Source of the DNA: Sulfuritalea sp.
GTDB lineage: Bacteria > Pseudomonadota > Gammaproteobacteria > Burkholderiales > Rhodocyclaceae
Length of the DNA stretch: 64,000 nt
Direction: 5' to 3'
Assembly: GCA_023229685.1 (NCBI GenBank)
Contig: JALNYT010000001.1
Span: forward strand, 682,001-746,000
Positions 17,729 through 26,665 of the stretch are shown piece after piece; the stretch's first letter is position 1; every line of letters starts with the position of its first letter. Both the position numbers and the translations under genes were made by a program. The notes beneath the pieces are model-generated. The model was not told the DNA's origin and did no database searches. It saw only the letters and a program-made list of their open reading frames with translations.

Positions 17729-17746
17729 CTCCACAACCGCACTTCA

Positions 17747-17880
17747 AGCCACAGAGGTCACAGAGAAGAAGATGGATAGCGAGCGCTTCAAGATACTCCC
17801 ATGGCATAAAGCGCCAGGCGCTGGCAACCGCTTGGTTTCACTCTGTGACCTCTGTGTCCTCTGTGGCCGACTGAGGTCTT
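17747..17880. repeat. CACAGAG inverted-repeat element, copy 1
   Basis: The left arm AGCCACAGAGGTCACAGAG starts at 17747 and the inverted right arm CTCTGTGACCTCTGTGTCCT is at 17841-17867. About 70 bp of unrelated sequence separates them. The right end runs on as CTGAGGT and stops only a few bases before the glk start, supplying its GAGG ribosome-site-like stretch. Copies 2 and 3 are near 30.9 and 35.9 kb. Confidence 0.85.
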
Positions 17881-17884
17881 TGGG

Positions 17885-18814
17885 ATGATTCTGTGCGGCG
17901 ACATCGGCGGCACCAAGTCGCTGCTGGGCCTTGAACGCGAAGGCAAACTCGCGTCCAAACGCCGTTATGCCAACGCCGACTTTGAGGATTTCGCCACGTT
18001 GCTGGCCGCCTTCTTCGCCGACACGCAGACGGATCCATCGCTGATCAGCGGCGGCTGCCTCGCGGTGGCCGGCCCGATAGCCGACGATGGTCGCTCGGCG
18101 CGCCTGACCAATCTGCCCTGGAGCATCGACGCCGACGCCCTGTCACAACACTTCGGTCTGCCCGTCCTGCGCCTGGCGAACGACTTCGCCGCCGCCGCCC
18201 TGGGCGCCGTCGCCTCATCCTCCGCGCAACGGCTCACCCTGCAGGAGGGAGAGCCGCTGGCTACGGCGCCGTGCCTGGTGGTCGGTGCCGGCACCGGGCT
18301 GGGCATGGCCATCGTTCTGCCGCAAGGCGGGCAATGGCGGGTGATTGCCGGCGAAGGCGGCCATGCCGCCTTCGCCCCTGCCGATGAGCAACAGCTGGCG
18401 CTATGGACTTTTCTGCGCGCGCGGCATGGCCGCGTTACCTGGGAACGGGTAGTTTCGGGACCCGGGCTGGTGGCCATCCACGAATTTGTTGCCGGAGTCG
18501 AATTGCGGCCCGAGGAAATCGCGACCCGCGCGCTGGCCGACCCGCATAGCGCCGAGCATCGCTCGCTGGAACTGTTTCTGGCCGCCTACGGCGCTTTCGC
18601 CGGCGACATGGCCCTGGCCTGCCTGGCACGCGGCGGGGTTTTCCTGGCCGGCGGCATCGCCTCCAGGCTGCTGCCGATGCTGCGACAAGGCGGCTTCCTT
18701 GCGGCGTTCAACGCCAAGGCAGAACACGCGGCCATCGCGGCGCGCATGCCGATCCACGTCGCCACCGATGCAGTACTTGGCCTGCACGGCGCGCTCAGGT
18801 TGGCAAAAGCCTAA
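17885..18814 (+). CDS. glk: Glucokinase
   Basis: A 309-residue ROK-independent (E. coli Glk type) glucokinase phosphorylating glucose with ATP. Motifs are MILCGDIGGTKSLLGLER (phosphate-binding loop), LAVAGPIADDG, LPVLRLANDFAAAALG with the catalytic Asp, VVGAGTGLGMAIV and AGEGGHAAFAP. It opens the alpha-glucan region: its glucose-6-phosphate would feed Pgi or, through phosphoglucomutase (not in the window), GlgC. The CACAGAG element directly precedes the start. The length is normal. Confidence 0.92.
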   Translation: MILCGDIGGTKSLLGLEREGKLASKRRYANADFEDFATLLAAFFADTQTDPSLISGGCLAVAGPIADDGRSARLTNLPWSIDADALSQHFGLPVLRLANDFAAAALGAVASSSAQRLTLQEGEPLATAPCLVVGAGTGLGMAIVLPQGGQWRVIAGEGGHAAFAPADEQQLALWTFLRARHGRVTWERVVSGPGLVAIHEFVAGVELRPEEIATRALADPHSAEHRSLELFLAAYGAFAGDMALACLARGGVFLAGGIASRLLPMLRQGGFLAAFNAKAEHAAIAARMPIHVATDAVLGLHGALRLAKA

Positions 18815-18896
18815 CTCTTGACCAGTGTCAATACCCTGCCGTACAGTGAGCGCAGCATGGCAATGAGGTATTTTCAACTTGCAGGAGGGAGCGACT

Positions 18897-19265
18897 ATGG
18901 CGACCACCAAGAGCAGCGCAAAGGCTTCGCCCGCCAAGCGTCCGGCACCGGCAGCGACTGTTGCTGCAGCCAAGGTCAAAGCGGTGACCAAGACAAAATC
19001 GACGGCCAAAGCAAAACCGGCGGTCAACACCCAGGTGGCCCAGAAAGGCAAGGCGGCTCCCAAAGCAGCCGCTGGAAAAGCGGTGCCTTCGCGGCGCAAG
19101 CAGCCGGCGGGTGTTCCGCTGGAACAGCGCAGGAATTACATCGAGATGGCGGCTTATTACATCGCCGAGCGGCGTGGCTTTGCTCCGGGAAATCTGCTGG
19201 ACGATTGGGTCCAGGCCGAAGCCGAGATTGACCGCTTGCTGGCGGAAGGACGCCTAGGCGGATGA
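18897..19265 (+). CDS. DUF2934 protein with Lys/Ala-rich N-terminal tail
   Basis: A 122-residue protein starting at 18897, with AGGAGGG seven bases upstream. Residues 1-75 are a low-complexity K/A/T/P tail (for example KVKAVTKTKSTAKAKPAV) like histone H1-type bacterial tails. Residues 80-122 form the DUF2934 module (RRNYIEMAAYYIAERRG, then DDWVQAEAEIDRLL). DUF2934 proteins are often encoded near glycogen genes, as here beside glgB. The molecular function is unknown. Confidence 0.8.
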   Translation: MATTKSSAKASPAKRPAPAATVAAAKVKAVTKTKSTAKAKPAVNTQVAQKGKAAPKAAAGKAVPSRRKQPAGVPLEQRRNYIEMAAYYIAERRGFAPGNLLDDWVQAEAEIDRLLAEGRLGG

Positions 19266-19277
19266 ATCCGGCGCTGG

Positions 19278-21431
19278 TCAGGCCGGTAGCAACACCAGTG
19301 CGGCAAGAGGCGGCAGTGTCAGCGAGAGCGAAGCGGGGAATCCCATCCAGGGCGTGGACTGAGCGCTGATACGGCCGTGGTTGCCGAGATCCCCGCCTCC
19401 ATAGTGGGCGGAATCGGTGTTGATCCGCTCAAGATAGTCCTGAGCCAGCGGTACGCCAAGACGGTAATTGTGGCGCGGCACCGGCGTGAAGTTGAGCACC
19501 ACCACGGCATGGCGCTCGTCGCGCGAGCGGCGCAGCCAGCTCACTACCGATTGATCGGCATCGTGACAGTCGATCCACTGAAAGCCTGCAGAGGAAAAGT
19601 CAAGCTCATGCAATGCCGGTTCGCTCACATAAAACTGGTTGAGTTCGCGCGCCAGACTCTGTACGCCGGCATGCAAGGGGTATTGCAGCAGGTGCCAGGG
19701 CAGTTCTTCGCCGGCGCGCCATTCCCACGACTGCCCGATCTCCGCACCCATGAACTGCAGCTTCTTGCCCGGCGCCGTCATCTGGTAGGCCAGCAGCAGG
19801 CGCAGGTTGGCGAAGCGTTGCCACTCGTCGCCCGGCATCTTCCCCAGCAGGGAGCTCTTGCCGTGCACCACCTCGTCGTGCGACAGGGGCAGGACGAAGT
19901 TCTCGGTGTAGGCATAGAGCTGGCCGAAGGTCAGCCGCTCGTGGTGGTAGCGCCGATGCACCGGATCCTGCTGCATGTATTCCAGCGTGTCGTTCATCCA
20001 GCCCATGTTCCATTTCATCGAGAAACCCAGGCCGCCGACCCAGGTCGGCCGCGACACCATCGGCCAGGCGGTGGATTCTTCGGCAATGGTCAGCGCGCCG
20101 GGAAAGTCGGCATGCACCATTTCGTTCAGCTCGCGCACGAAGGCGATGGCTTCGAGGTTCTCGCGCCCGCCATGGACGTTCGGCGTCCACTCGCCTGCCT
20201 TGCGCGAATAGTCGAGATAGATCATCGAGGCCACGGCGTCGACGCGCAAGCCGTCGACGTGGAACTCGGACAGCCAGAAGTACGCCGAGGACAGCAGAAA
20301 GCTCCTGACTTCGTTGCGTCCGTAGTTGAAGACATGCGTGCCCCAATCGGGATGCATCTTCTGTTTCGGGTCTGCGTGTTCGTAGAGCGCCGTGCCGTCG
20401 AAATGGGCCAGCGCCCAGTCATCGGCCGGGAAGTGGCCGGGGACCCAGTCGAGAAGGACGCCGATGCCCGCCTGATGCAGGCTGTCGACCAGAAAACGCA
20501 GGTCATCGGCGCTGCCGAAGCGCGAACTCGGGGCGAAGAAACCGGTGCATTGATAGCCCCAGGATTCGTCGAGCGGATGTTCCATCAGCGGCATGAATTC
20601 GACGTGCGTGTAGCCCTGCTGGACGAGATAAGGCACCAGCCGCTCGGCCAGTTCGCGGTAGCTGTAAAAGCTGCGATCGGGATGGCGCATCCAGCTGCCC
20701 AGATGCATCTCGTAGGTCGTCATTGGCGCCGACAACCAGTCGCGGGCCGCACGCGCCTGCATCCAGCCGCTGTCGTTCCAGACATGCGCCGAAACGGGTG
20801 TTACGCAGCAGGCCGTGGCCGGACGCCGCTCGAAGCCGCGCGCATAGGGATCGATCTTGAGCCGCAGCGCACCGCTGCCGCGCACGCGCAATTCGAAACG
20901 GTACAAGGCGCCGGCCGGGAGTTCGGGAATGAACAATTCCCAGACACCGGAAGCGCCCAAAGTCGCCATCGGATGGGCGCGACCATCCCAGCTATTGAAA
21001 GCGCCCACCACCGAAACCCGCTCGGCGTTCGGCGCCCAGACGCGAAAACAGACACCGGCGATGCCGTCGCGGGTTTCCTCCAGCGCGCCAAGCGTGCGCC
21101 ACGCCTGGCGCAAGCGCCCGGCGTTGAACAGATACAGATCATCGGCCGGCGGCTGCGGCGGAAAGGCATAGGGATCGTATTGCGTCACGCCGTCGATATT
21201 CAGTCGCCACGGCCGCGGCGGCGGCGTGGTGCCCTGCCACTCGAAGAGGCCCAAACCGCTGCGACGTTTCAGCGGCGCCCATTCGCCATCGGCCAGTGCC
21301 AGCGCGACCGATTTCGCCTGCGGGCGGAAGACCCGCAGGCGCCAGCCGGCACCCTCCGCATGGAGACCCAGCACGGAAAATGGATCGTATTCGCGCGCTT
21401 CGAGCAGCGCGGCGTAGGCAAGGTGGGACAT
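19278..21431 (-). CDS. glgB: 1,4-alpha-glucan branching enzyme GlgB
   Basis: A GH13 enzyme of about 717 residues that forms alpha-1,6 branches in glycogen. The order is an N-terminal carbohydrate-binding fold (YDPFSVLGLH and VCFRVWAPNAERVSVVGAFN), then the catalytic barrel, then an all-beta C-terminus. Catalytic residues sit in HVDGLRVDAVASMIYLDYS (nucleophile Asp), ALTIAEESTAWP (acid/base Glu) and LPLSHDEVVHGK. The ATG at 21431 (MSHLAYAALLEAREYDPFSV) is chosen by family alignment; the ribosome site is weak. It is divergent from glgC. Confidence 0.95.
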   Translation of the reverse strand: MSHLAYAALLEAREYDPFSVLGLHAEGAGWRLRVFRPQAKSVALALADGEWAPLKRRSGLGLFEWQGTTPPPRPWRLNIDGVTQYDPYAFPPQPPADDLYLFNAGRLRQAWRTLGALEETRDGIAGVCFRVWAPNAERVSVVGAFNSWDGRAHPMATLGASGVWELFIPELPAGALYRFELRVRGSGALRLKIDPYARGFERRPATACCVTPVSAHVWNDSGWMQARAARDWLSAPMTTYEMHLGSWMRHPDRSFYSYRELAERLVPYLVQQGYTHVEFMPLMEHPLDESWGYQCTGFFAPSSRFGSADDLRFLVDSLHQAGIGVLLDWVPGHFPADDWALAHFDGTALYEHADPKQKMHPDWGTHVFNYGRNEVRSFLLSSAYFWLSEFHVDGLRVDAVASMIYLDYSRKAGEWTPNVHGGRENLEAIAFVRELNEMVHADFPGALTIAEESTAWPMVSRPTWVGGLGFSMKWNMGWMNDTLEYMQQDPVHRRYHHERLTFGQLYAYTENFVLPLSHDEVVHGKSSLLGKMPGDEWQRFANLRLLLAYQMTAPGKKLQFMGAEIGQSWEWRAGEELPWHLLQYPLHAGVQSLARELNQFYVSEPALHELDFSSAGFQWIDCHDADQSVVSWLRRSRDERHAVVVLNFTPVPRHNYRLGVPLAQDYLERINTDSAHYGGGDLGNHGRISAQSTPWMGFPASLSLTLPPLAALVLLPA

Positions 21432-21494
21432 GGGTATATATTTGAACAGTTTTTTTGCTATCTTGCGGATTGTAGCCGCAACGGAGAAACCACC

Positions 21495-21572
21495 ATGCAG
21501 TCGATTGAGCCGAAGGGCGGCAGCCATCCCCGTCAGCAAGCAGCCGGCAAGGGGGCGCGTCCATGCATGTAA
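21495..21572 (+). CDS. Putative 25-residue leader peptide ahead of glgC
   Basis: An ATG at 21495, preceded by ACGGAGAAACC, opens a frame MQSIEPKGGSHPRQQAAGKG ending ARPCM. Its TAA (21570-21572) lies inside the first codons of glgC, so ribosomes finishing here would sit on the glgC start. Translation coupling is plausible. It is short, unrelated to known leaders, and could be chance. Confidence 0.35.
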   Translation: MQSIEPKGGSHPRQQAAGKGARPCM

Positions 21573-22822
21573 GCGAGCTCACCCGCAACAGCTTCGGCAT
21601 CGTGCTGGCCGGCGGGCGTGGCAGCCGTCTGATGCAGCTCACCGACTGGCGATCGAAACCGGCGGTGCCGTTCGGCGGCAAATTCCGCATCATCGACTTC
21701 ACGCTCTCCAACTGCGTCAATTCGGGCATCCGCAAGATCGGCGTCGCCACACAGTACAAGGCGCAGAGCCTGATCCGGCACTTGCAGCGCGGCTGGAGCT
21801 TTCTCGACGGCCGCTTTCAGGAGTTCATCGACATCCTGCCGGCGCAACAACAGGTCAGTGAAAACTGGTATCAGGGCACGGCAGATGCGGTATTCCAGAA
21901 TCTCGATCTGATTCGGCGCAGCCGGCCCAAGCACGTGCTGGTGCTGTCCGGCGATCACATCTACAAGATGGACTACCGGCGCATGCTGTCCGAGCATGTG
22001 GAGCGGCAGGCCGATCTCAGCGTGGCCTGTATCGATGTGCCGCTGGCCGAAGCCAGCGGCTTCGGCGTGATGCACGTCGACGACAGCCAGCGCATTGCGG
22101 CCTTCGTCGAAAAGCCGGCGAATCCGCCGCCGATGCCCAACCGCCCCGACCGCGCGCTGGCCAGCATGGGGGTGTATGTGTTCAATGCCGATTTCCTCTA
22201 TGAGCAGTTGATCCGCGACCACGACGATCCCAGCTCGTCACGCGACTTCGGCAAGAACGTCATCCCGCATTGCGTCGAACGCTATCGCGCGTTCGCCCAC
22301 AACTTCACCCACTCCTGCGTCGGCATGGACAGCACCGGGATTCCCTATTGGCGTGATGCCGGCACCATCGACGCCTACTGGGAAGCCAACATGGAACTGA
22401 CCAAGGTCACCCCCGAACTGAACCTTTATGACGATGACTGGCCGATCTGGACCCATCAGGAACAACTGCCGCCGGCCAAATTCGTCTTCGACGACGACGG
22501 CCGGCGCGGCATGGCCGTTGATTCCCTGGTTTCCGGCGGCGACATCATCAGCGGCGCCATCGTGCGCAAGTCGCTGCTGTTCTCCCGTGTGTACGTGCAT
22601 AGCTACGGCGAGATCGAGGACTCGGTAATCCTGCCCGATGTGCATATCGGCCGCAATGCCAAGTTGCGGCGGGTGGTCATGGACAAGCATTGCCGCATTC
22701 CCGAAGGCATGACAATCGGCTATGACATCGAAGCCGACCGCGAGCGCTTCCATGTCAGTGAAGGCGGCATCACCCTGGTGACTCCGGAAATGCTCGGCCA
22801 GCCGGCGCATCACATTCGCTGA
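21563..22822 (+). CDS. glgC: Glucose-1-phosphate adenylyltransferase GlgC
   Basis: A 419-residue ADP-glucose pyrophosphorylase, the committed step of glycogen synthesis. The N-terminal IVLAGGRGSRLMQLTDWRSK nucleotide loop, WYQGTADAVFQN, LVLSGDHIYKMDY and GFGVMHVDDSQRI are typical, and the C-terminal left-handed beta helix carries RKSLLFSRVYVHSYGEIEDS. AAGGGGGC precedes the ATG at 21563. It heads the run glgC, GH57, GH57, glgP, pgi. The family is usually allosterically controlled by glycolytic intermediates; effectors cannot be read from sequence. Confidence 0.96.
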   Translation: MHVSELTRNSFGIVLAGGRGSRLMQLTDWRSKPAVPFGGKFRIIDFTLSNCVNSGIRKIGVATQYKAQSLIRHLQRGWSFLDGRFQEFIDILPAQQQVSENWYQGTADAVFQNLDLIRRSRPKHVLVLSGDHIYKMDYRRMLSEHVERQADLSVACIDVPLAEASGFGVMHVDDSQRIAAFVEKPANPPPMPNRPDRALASMGVYVFNADFLYEQLIRDHDDPSSSRDFGKNVIPHCVERYRAFAHNFTHSCVGMDSTGIPYWRDAGTIDAYWEANMELTKVTPELNLYDDDWPIWTHQEQLPPAKFVFDDDGRRGMAVDSLVSGGDIISGAIVRKSLLFSRVYVHSYGEIEDSVILPDVHIGRNAKLRRVVMDKHCRIPEGMTIGYDIEADRERFHVSEGGITLVTPEMLGQPAHHIR

Positions 22823-22853
22823 CTTTCACGATGCGTTGGCTCCGCCCCCGATC

Positions 22854-24584
22854 ATGAAAACCCTCGACCTGGTTTTTCTCTGGCACATGCACCAGCCGGA
22901 CTATCGCGACCACGGCGCAATCGGGCCCGCGATAGTCGGCGATGGCGGCACGGCGACCGGAGAGTTCGTCCTGCCCTGGGTCTACCTGCATGCGATGAAG
23001 GATTACGTCGACATGGCGGCGCATCTCGAACGCCATCCGCAGATTCACTGCGTGGTGAACTTCGTGCCGGTACTGCTCGATCAAATCGAAGACTACGTGC
23101 AGCAGTTTGCCAGCGGCCATTTCCGCGATCCGCTGCTGCGCATGCTGGCCACACCGGATCTGGATCGAATCAGCGACGAAGACCGCCAGCTGCTGCTGGC
23201 CACCTGCTTCCGCAGCAACCAAGTCACCATGCTGGCGCCCTTCCCCCACTACCAGCGCCTGCACAACCTTTTCCTGCTGCTTGCCCACGAAAACGAAACA
23301 GCCTACGGCTATCTCTCCGGTGCGTATTTTTCCGACCTCGTGACCTGGTACCACCTGGCCTGGACCGGCGAGACCGAGCGCCGCCGCAATCCGCTGATTG
23401 CCACGCTGATGAGCCAGGGCGAAGGCTACGACGCCAATGACCGCAAGCGACTGCTGGCCAGCATCGGCGAGCTGATCGGCGGGCTGATTCCGCGCTGGCG
23501 GGCGCTCGCCGAAAGGGGCCAGGTCGAACTCTCATCGACACCGCAAACACATCCGCTGTCCCCGCTGCTGCTCGACTTCCACGCCGCGCGTGAAAGCCTG
23601 CCCAAAGCGGCGCTGCCCTTCGCTGCCGCCTACCCCGGCGGACGCAGCCGCGTCATCGCCCAGATCGACGCTGCGCGGTCCAGCCACGCCAGACGTTTCG
23701 GCGTAGCGCCGGCCGGTATGTGGCCCGCCGAAGGCGCGGTCTCCGAGGACTTCGTCAAACATCTGGCGTCAGCAGGTTGCCGCTGGATCGCCAGTGGCGA
23801 AGGCGTGCTGAAAAACAGCCTCACCGCCAGCGACATGGCGAACCCGCGTGCGGCCTACCACCCCTGGCGGCTGGAAAAAGCACCGGGGCTAACGCTGTTT
23901 TTCCGCGATGAGCGGCTCTCCGACCTGATCGGCTTTGATTACGCCAAATGGCACGGTCGCGACGCTGCCCAGCACCTCGTGCTGCAGTTGGAGACCATCC
24001 TCGATGCCGCCGCCGAGAACGAAACGCCGGTGGTCAGCATCATTCTCGATGGTGAAAATGCCTGGGAGCACTATCCCTACAACGGCTACTACTTCTTCGA
24101 CGATCTCTACGGCCTGCTGGCCGAGCACCCGCGCATCCGCACCAGGACCTACGCCGAGTTGCTGGCGCAGCAGACTCCGCCGGCCACCACCGTGCTGCCG
24201 CACCTGACGGCGGGCAGCTGGGTCTATGGCACGCTGTCGACCTGGATCGGCGACGAAGCAAAAAACCGCGGCTGGGATCTGCTGTGCGAAGCCAAACAGA
24301 GCTGCGACCGGGTCCTCGCCAGCGGCCGGCTCGATGCCAGGCAGGTCGCTGCCGTCGAGTCGCAGCTGGCCATCTGCGAAAGTTCCGACTGGTTCTGGTG
24401 GTTCGGCGACGACAACCCGTCGATCGCGGTCGCCAGCTTCGACAGCCTGTTCCGGCGCAATCTGGCGCGACTCTACGGCTTGCTCCAACTGGAGCCGCCG
24501 TCCCAGCTCGAAACACCCATTTGCGCCGGATCGGCCGCCGCGGGAGGCGGTTCCATGCGTCGCGCCACCCTGACACCGGGCTGA
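22854..24584 (+). CDS. Glycoside hydrolase family 57 protein (amylase/glucanohydrolase type)
   Basis: About 576 residues. The GH57 N-terminal motif is LDLVFLWHMHQPDYRD (conserved HQP). MWPAEGAVSEDF holds the probable nucleophile Glu, and SIILDGENAWEHYPYNGYYF holds the acid/base Asp. GH57 retaining enzymes cleave or transfer alpha-glucans; this subgroup is usually annotated alpha-amylase or amylopullulanase-like and lacks a signal peptide, so it would act on intracellular glycogen. It starts 31 nt after glgC and ends 8 nt before the second GH57 gene. The start at ATG 22854 lacks a clear ribosome site; an upstream TTG at 22836 is possible. Confidence 0.85.
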   Translation: MKTLDLVFLWHMHQPDYRDHGAIGPAIVGDGGTATGEFVLPWVYLHAMKDYVDMAAHLERHPQIHCVVNFVPVLLDQIEDYVQQFASGHFRDPLLRMLATPDLDRISDEDRQLLLATCFRSNQVTMLAPFPHYQRLHNLFLLLAHENETAYGYLSGAYFSDLVTWYHLAWTGETERRRNPLIATLMSQGEGYDANDRKRLLASIGELIGGLIPRWRALAERGQVELSSTPQTHPLSPLLLDFHAARESLPKAALPFAAAYPGGRSRVIAQIDAARSSHARRFGVAPAGMWPAEGAVSEDFVKHLASAGCRWIASGEGVLKNSLTASDMANPRAAYHPWRLEKAPGLTLFFRDERLSDLIGFDYAKWHGRDAAQHLVLQLETILDAAAENETPVVSIILDGENAWEHYPYNGYYFFDDLYGLLAEHPRIRTRTYAELLAQQTPPATTVLPHLTAGSWVYGTLSTWIGDEAKNRGWDLLCEAKQSCDRVLASGRLDARQVAAVESQLAICESSDWFWWFGDDNPSIAVASFDSLFRRNLARLYGLLQLEPPSQLETPICAGSAAAGGGSMRRATLTPG

Positions 24585-24592
24585 GGTCACTC

Positions 24593-26614
24593 ATGCCCGT
24601 CACCCTCCTTTTCGGCGTTCACGCCCACCAACCCGTCGGCAATTTCCCGGCGGTCATCGACGACGCCCATATCCGCAGCTACGGCATGTTCCTGCGCGTG
24701 ATGGAGCGCTATCCGGAGTTCCGCTTCAGCGTGCACTTTTCCGGCTGGCTGCTGGATGTCCTGTTCAAGCGTTTCCCCGACGACATGGCACGCCTCACGG
24801 CGATGACCCGCAGGGGGCAGTTGGAGTGGTTCGGCTCCGGCGACTGTGAGCCGGTACTGGCGGCAATTCCGCACCGCGACCGGCTGACGCAGATCGCCGC
24901 GCTGTCGGACAAGATCGAGCAACGCTTCGGCATGCGGCCGGCGGGGGCCTGGCTGACCGAACGGGTCTGGGAATCCTCGGTGGTGCCGGCCCTGGTGGAA
25001 ACCGGCATCCGCTATGTCGCCGTCGACGATTACCACTTTCTTTGCGCCGGGGAAGATGGCGCCACGCTCGACAGCTTCTACACCACGGAAGAGGACGGCG
25101 TGTGCCTCGACCTGTTTCCGATTTCCGAAGCGGCGCGCTACCGACTGCCGTTTTCGCCGGCCGCCGAAGCCGTCGCCTGGCTCGAGGATCTGGCGCGGCA
25201 GGGTCATCGCGCCGCGATCTATTTCGATGACATCGAAAAGTTCGGCATCTGGCCCGAAACCTACGAGTGGGTTTTCGAGAAAGGCTGGCTGACGCAGTTT
25301 GTCGAAGGCGTGCTGGCCTCGCCACTGATTCGCACCGATACCTTCGCCGGCTATCACGCCGGCGAGAAGACACGGGGCATCGTCTATCTGCCGACCACCT
25401 CCTACATCGAGATGAACGAATGGACGCTGCCCGCACCGCGCGCTGCCGCCTATCACGCCCTGATCAAGGCAGAAAAGGCGGCCGGCCGCTTCGAGGCGCA
25501 CAAGCCTTTCCTGCGCGGCGGCATCTGGCGCAACTTCATGTCGCGCTACCCGGAGGCCAACTGGATGCACAAGCGCATGCTCGACGCCTCGCAACGTCTC
25601 GCGGCACTGCCTCCGGCGCTGCACAACGCCGCCATGCAGGAGCATCTGCACCGGGCGCAGGCCAACGACGCCTACTGGCACGGACTGTTCGGCGGCCTCT
25701 ACCTGCCCCACCTGCGCCGCGCCGTGTGGAACAATCTGCTGGCGCTGGAAGCGGCGCTGGCTCCGCTCGCACCGCCACCGGCTTGCGCACAGGCTGATCT
25801 CGACCATGACGGCCGGCTCGAGATCGCCCTGCGCAACAACCAGTTGCAGGCCTTTGTCCGTGACGATGGCGACGCCGCGCTGGTGGAGTTTTCCAGCCTC
25901 CTCCTGACGCACAATTTCGGCGACACGCTGCGCGCCTATGCTGAGGCCTATCACGCCAAAATCGAACAGGCACAGACAGAGCAGGCAGGGCATCAAGCCG
26001 GCGCAGGCATCGCCTCGGCCCATGACCGGGTCGCCTTCCTCCACCCCATCCTGCCCGAGGATGCGGCCCCCGACCTGCGTCCGCGGGGAATTTTTCTGGA
26101 ACGGGCCGGCAATCCCGGCGGCGCCGGCGGTACGCTCCAGGCACTCGACAGCTACCACGCCGGCGAGCGGCCCGGCGCCTGGATCGCCACCGGAGAAGGC
26201 TGGCGCATCGAGAAGACCTATCGCCTCGACGCCGACTCCCTGAGCGTGGTCTTCCACGCCGAGGGTAGCGGACTTCCCGCCCTGATCGAGACCGAACTCA
26301 ATCTCGCCCTGCCCAGCTGCGATGGCTACGGCGGACGCTATGTGCTCGCCGACGGCAGCATTCCCGGCGGCTTCGGCCACGCGCTGGAACTCGATGGCAT
26401 GCAAAGAATCACTCTGGAAGACGCCGAATTGCGCGGCGCCCTGCAGATCGAAGCCATACAGCCGGCTCACCTCATGGCACGGCCGCACCGCACCGTTTCC
26501 CAATCCGAGGCGGGCTTCGAGAAAATCATGCAGGCCGTCTGCATCGCACTCGCCTGGTCGCCGGCATCCGGTCTTGATCAGCGCATCACGCTCAGGGTAA
26601 TTCCTGCGCCGTAG
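24593..26614 (+). CDS. GH57 4-alpha-glucanotransferase
   Basis: A 673-residue enzyme of the type characterised in Thermococcus litoralis (about 659 residues). The N-terminal VTLLFGVHAHQPVGNFPAVI leads to AWLTERVWESSVVPAL (nucleophile Glu), AIYFDDIEKFGIWPETY (acid/base Asp), then the DUF1925 and DUF1926 beta domains. It would disproportionate maltodextrins produced by GlgP, the job usually done by MalQ in other proteobacteria. ATG at 24593 follows CTGAGGTCACTC. It sits between the other GH57 and glgP with short gaps, so it is in the glycogen operon. Confidence 0.88.
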   Translation: MPVTLLFGVHAHQPVGNFPAVIDDAHIRSYGMFLRVMERYPEFRFSVHFSGWLLDVLFKRFPDDMARLTAMTRRGQLEWFGSGDCEPVLAAIPHRDRLTQIAALSDKIEQRFGMRPAGAWLTERVWESSVVPALVETGIRYVAVDDYHFLCAGEDGATLDSFYTTEEDGVCLDLFPISEAARYRLPFSPAAEAVAWLEDLARQGHRAAIYFDDIEKFGIWPETYEWVFEKGWLTQFVEGVLASPLIRTDTFAGYHAGEKTRGIVYLPTTSYIEMNEWTLPAPRAAAYHALIKAEKAAGRFEAHKPFLRGGIWRNFMSRYPEANWMHKRMLDASQRLAALPPALHNAAMQEHLHRAQANDAYWHGLFGGLYLPHLRRAVWNNLLALEAALAPLAPPPACAQADLDHDGRLEIALRNNQLQAFVRDDGDAALVEFSSLLLTHNFGDTLRAYAEAYHAKIEQAQTEQAGHQAGAGIASAHDRVAFLHPILPEDAAPDLRPRGIFLERAGNPGGAGGTLQALDSYHAGERPGAWIATGEGWRIEKTYRLDADSLSVVFHAEGSGLPALIETELNLALPSCDGYGGRYVLADGSIPGGFGHALELDGMQRITLEDAELRGALQIEAIQPAHLMARPHRTVSQSEAGFEKIMQAVCIALAWSPASGLDQRITLRVIPAP

Positions 26615-26665
26615 AATTACTGCGCAACTCTTTCCACTACTATCACCTCCTCACAGCCAACCATC

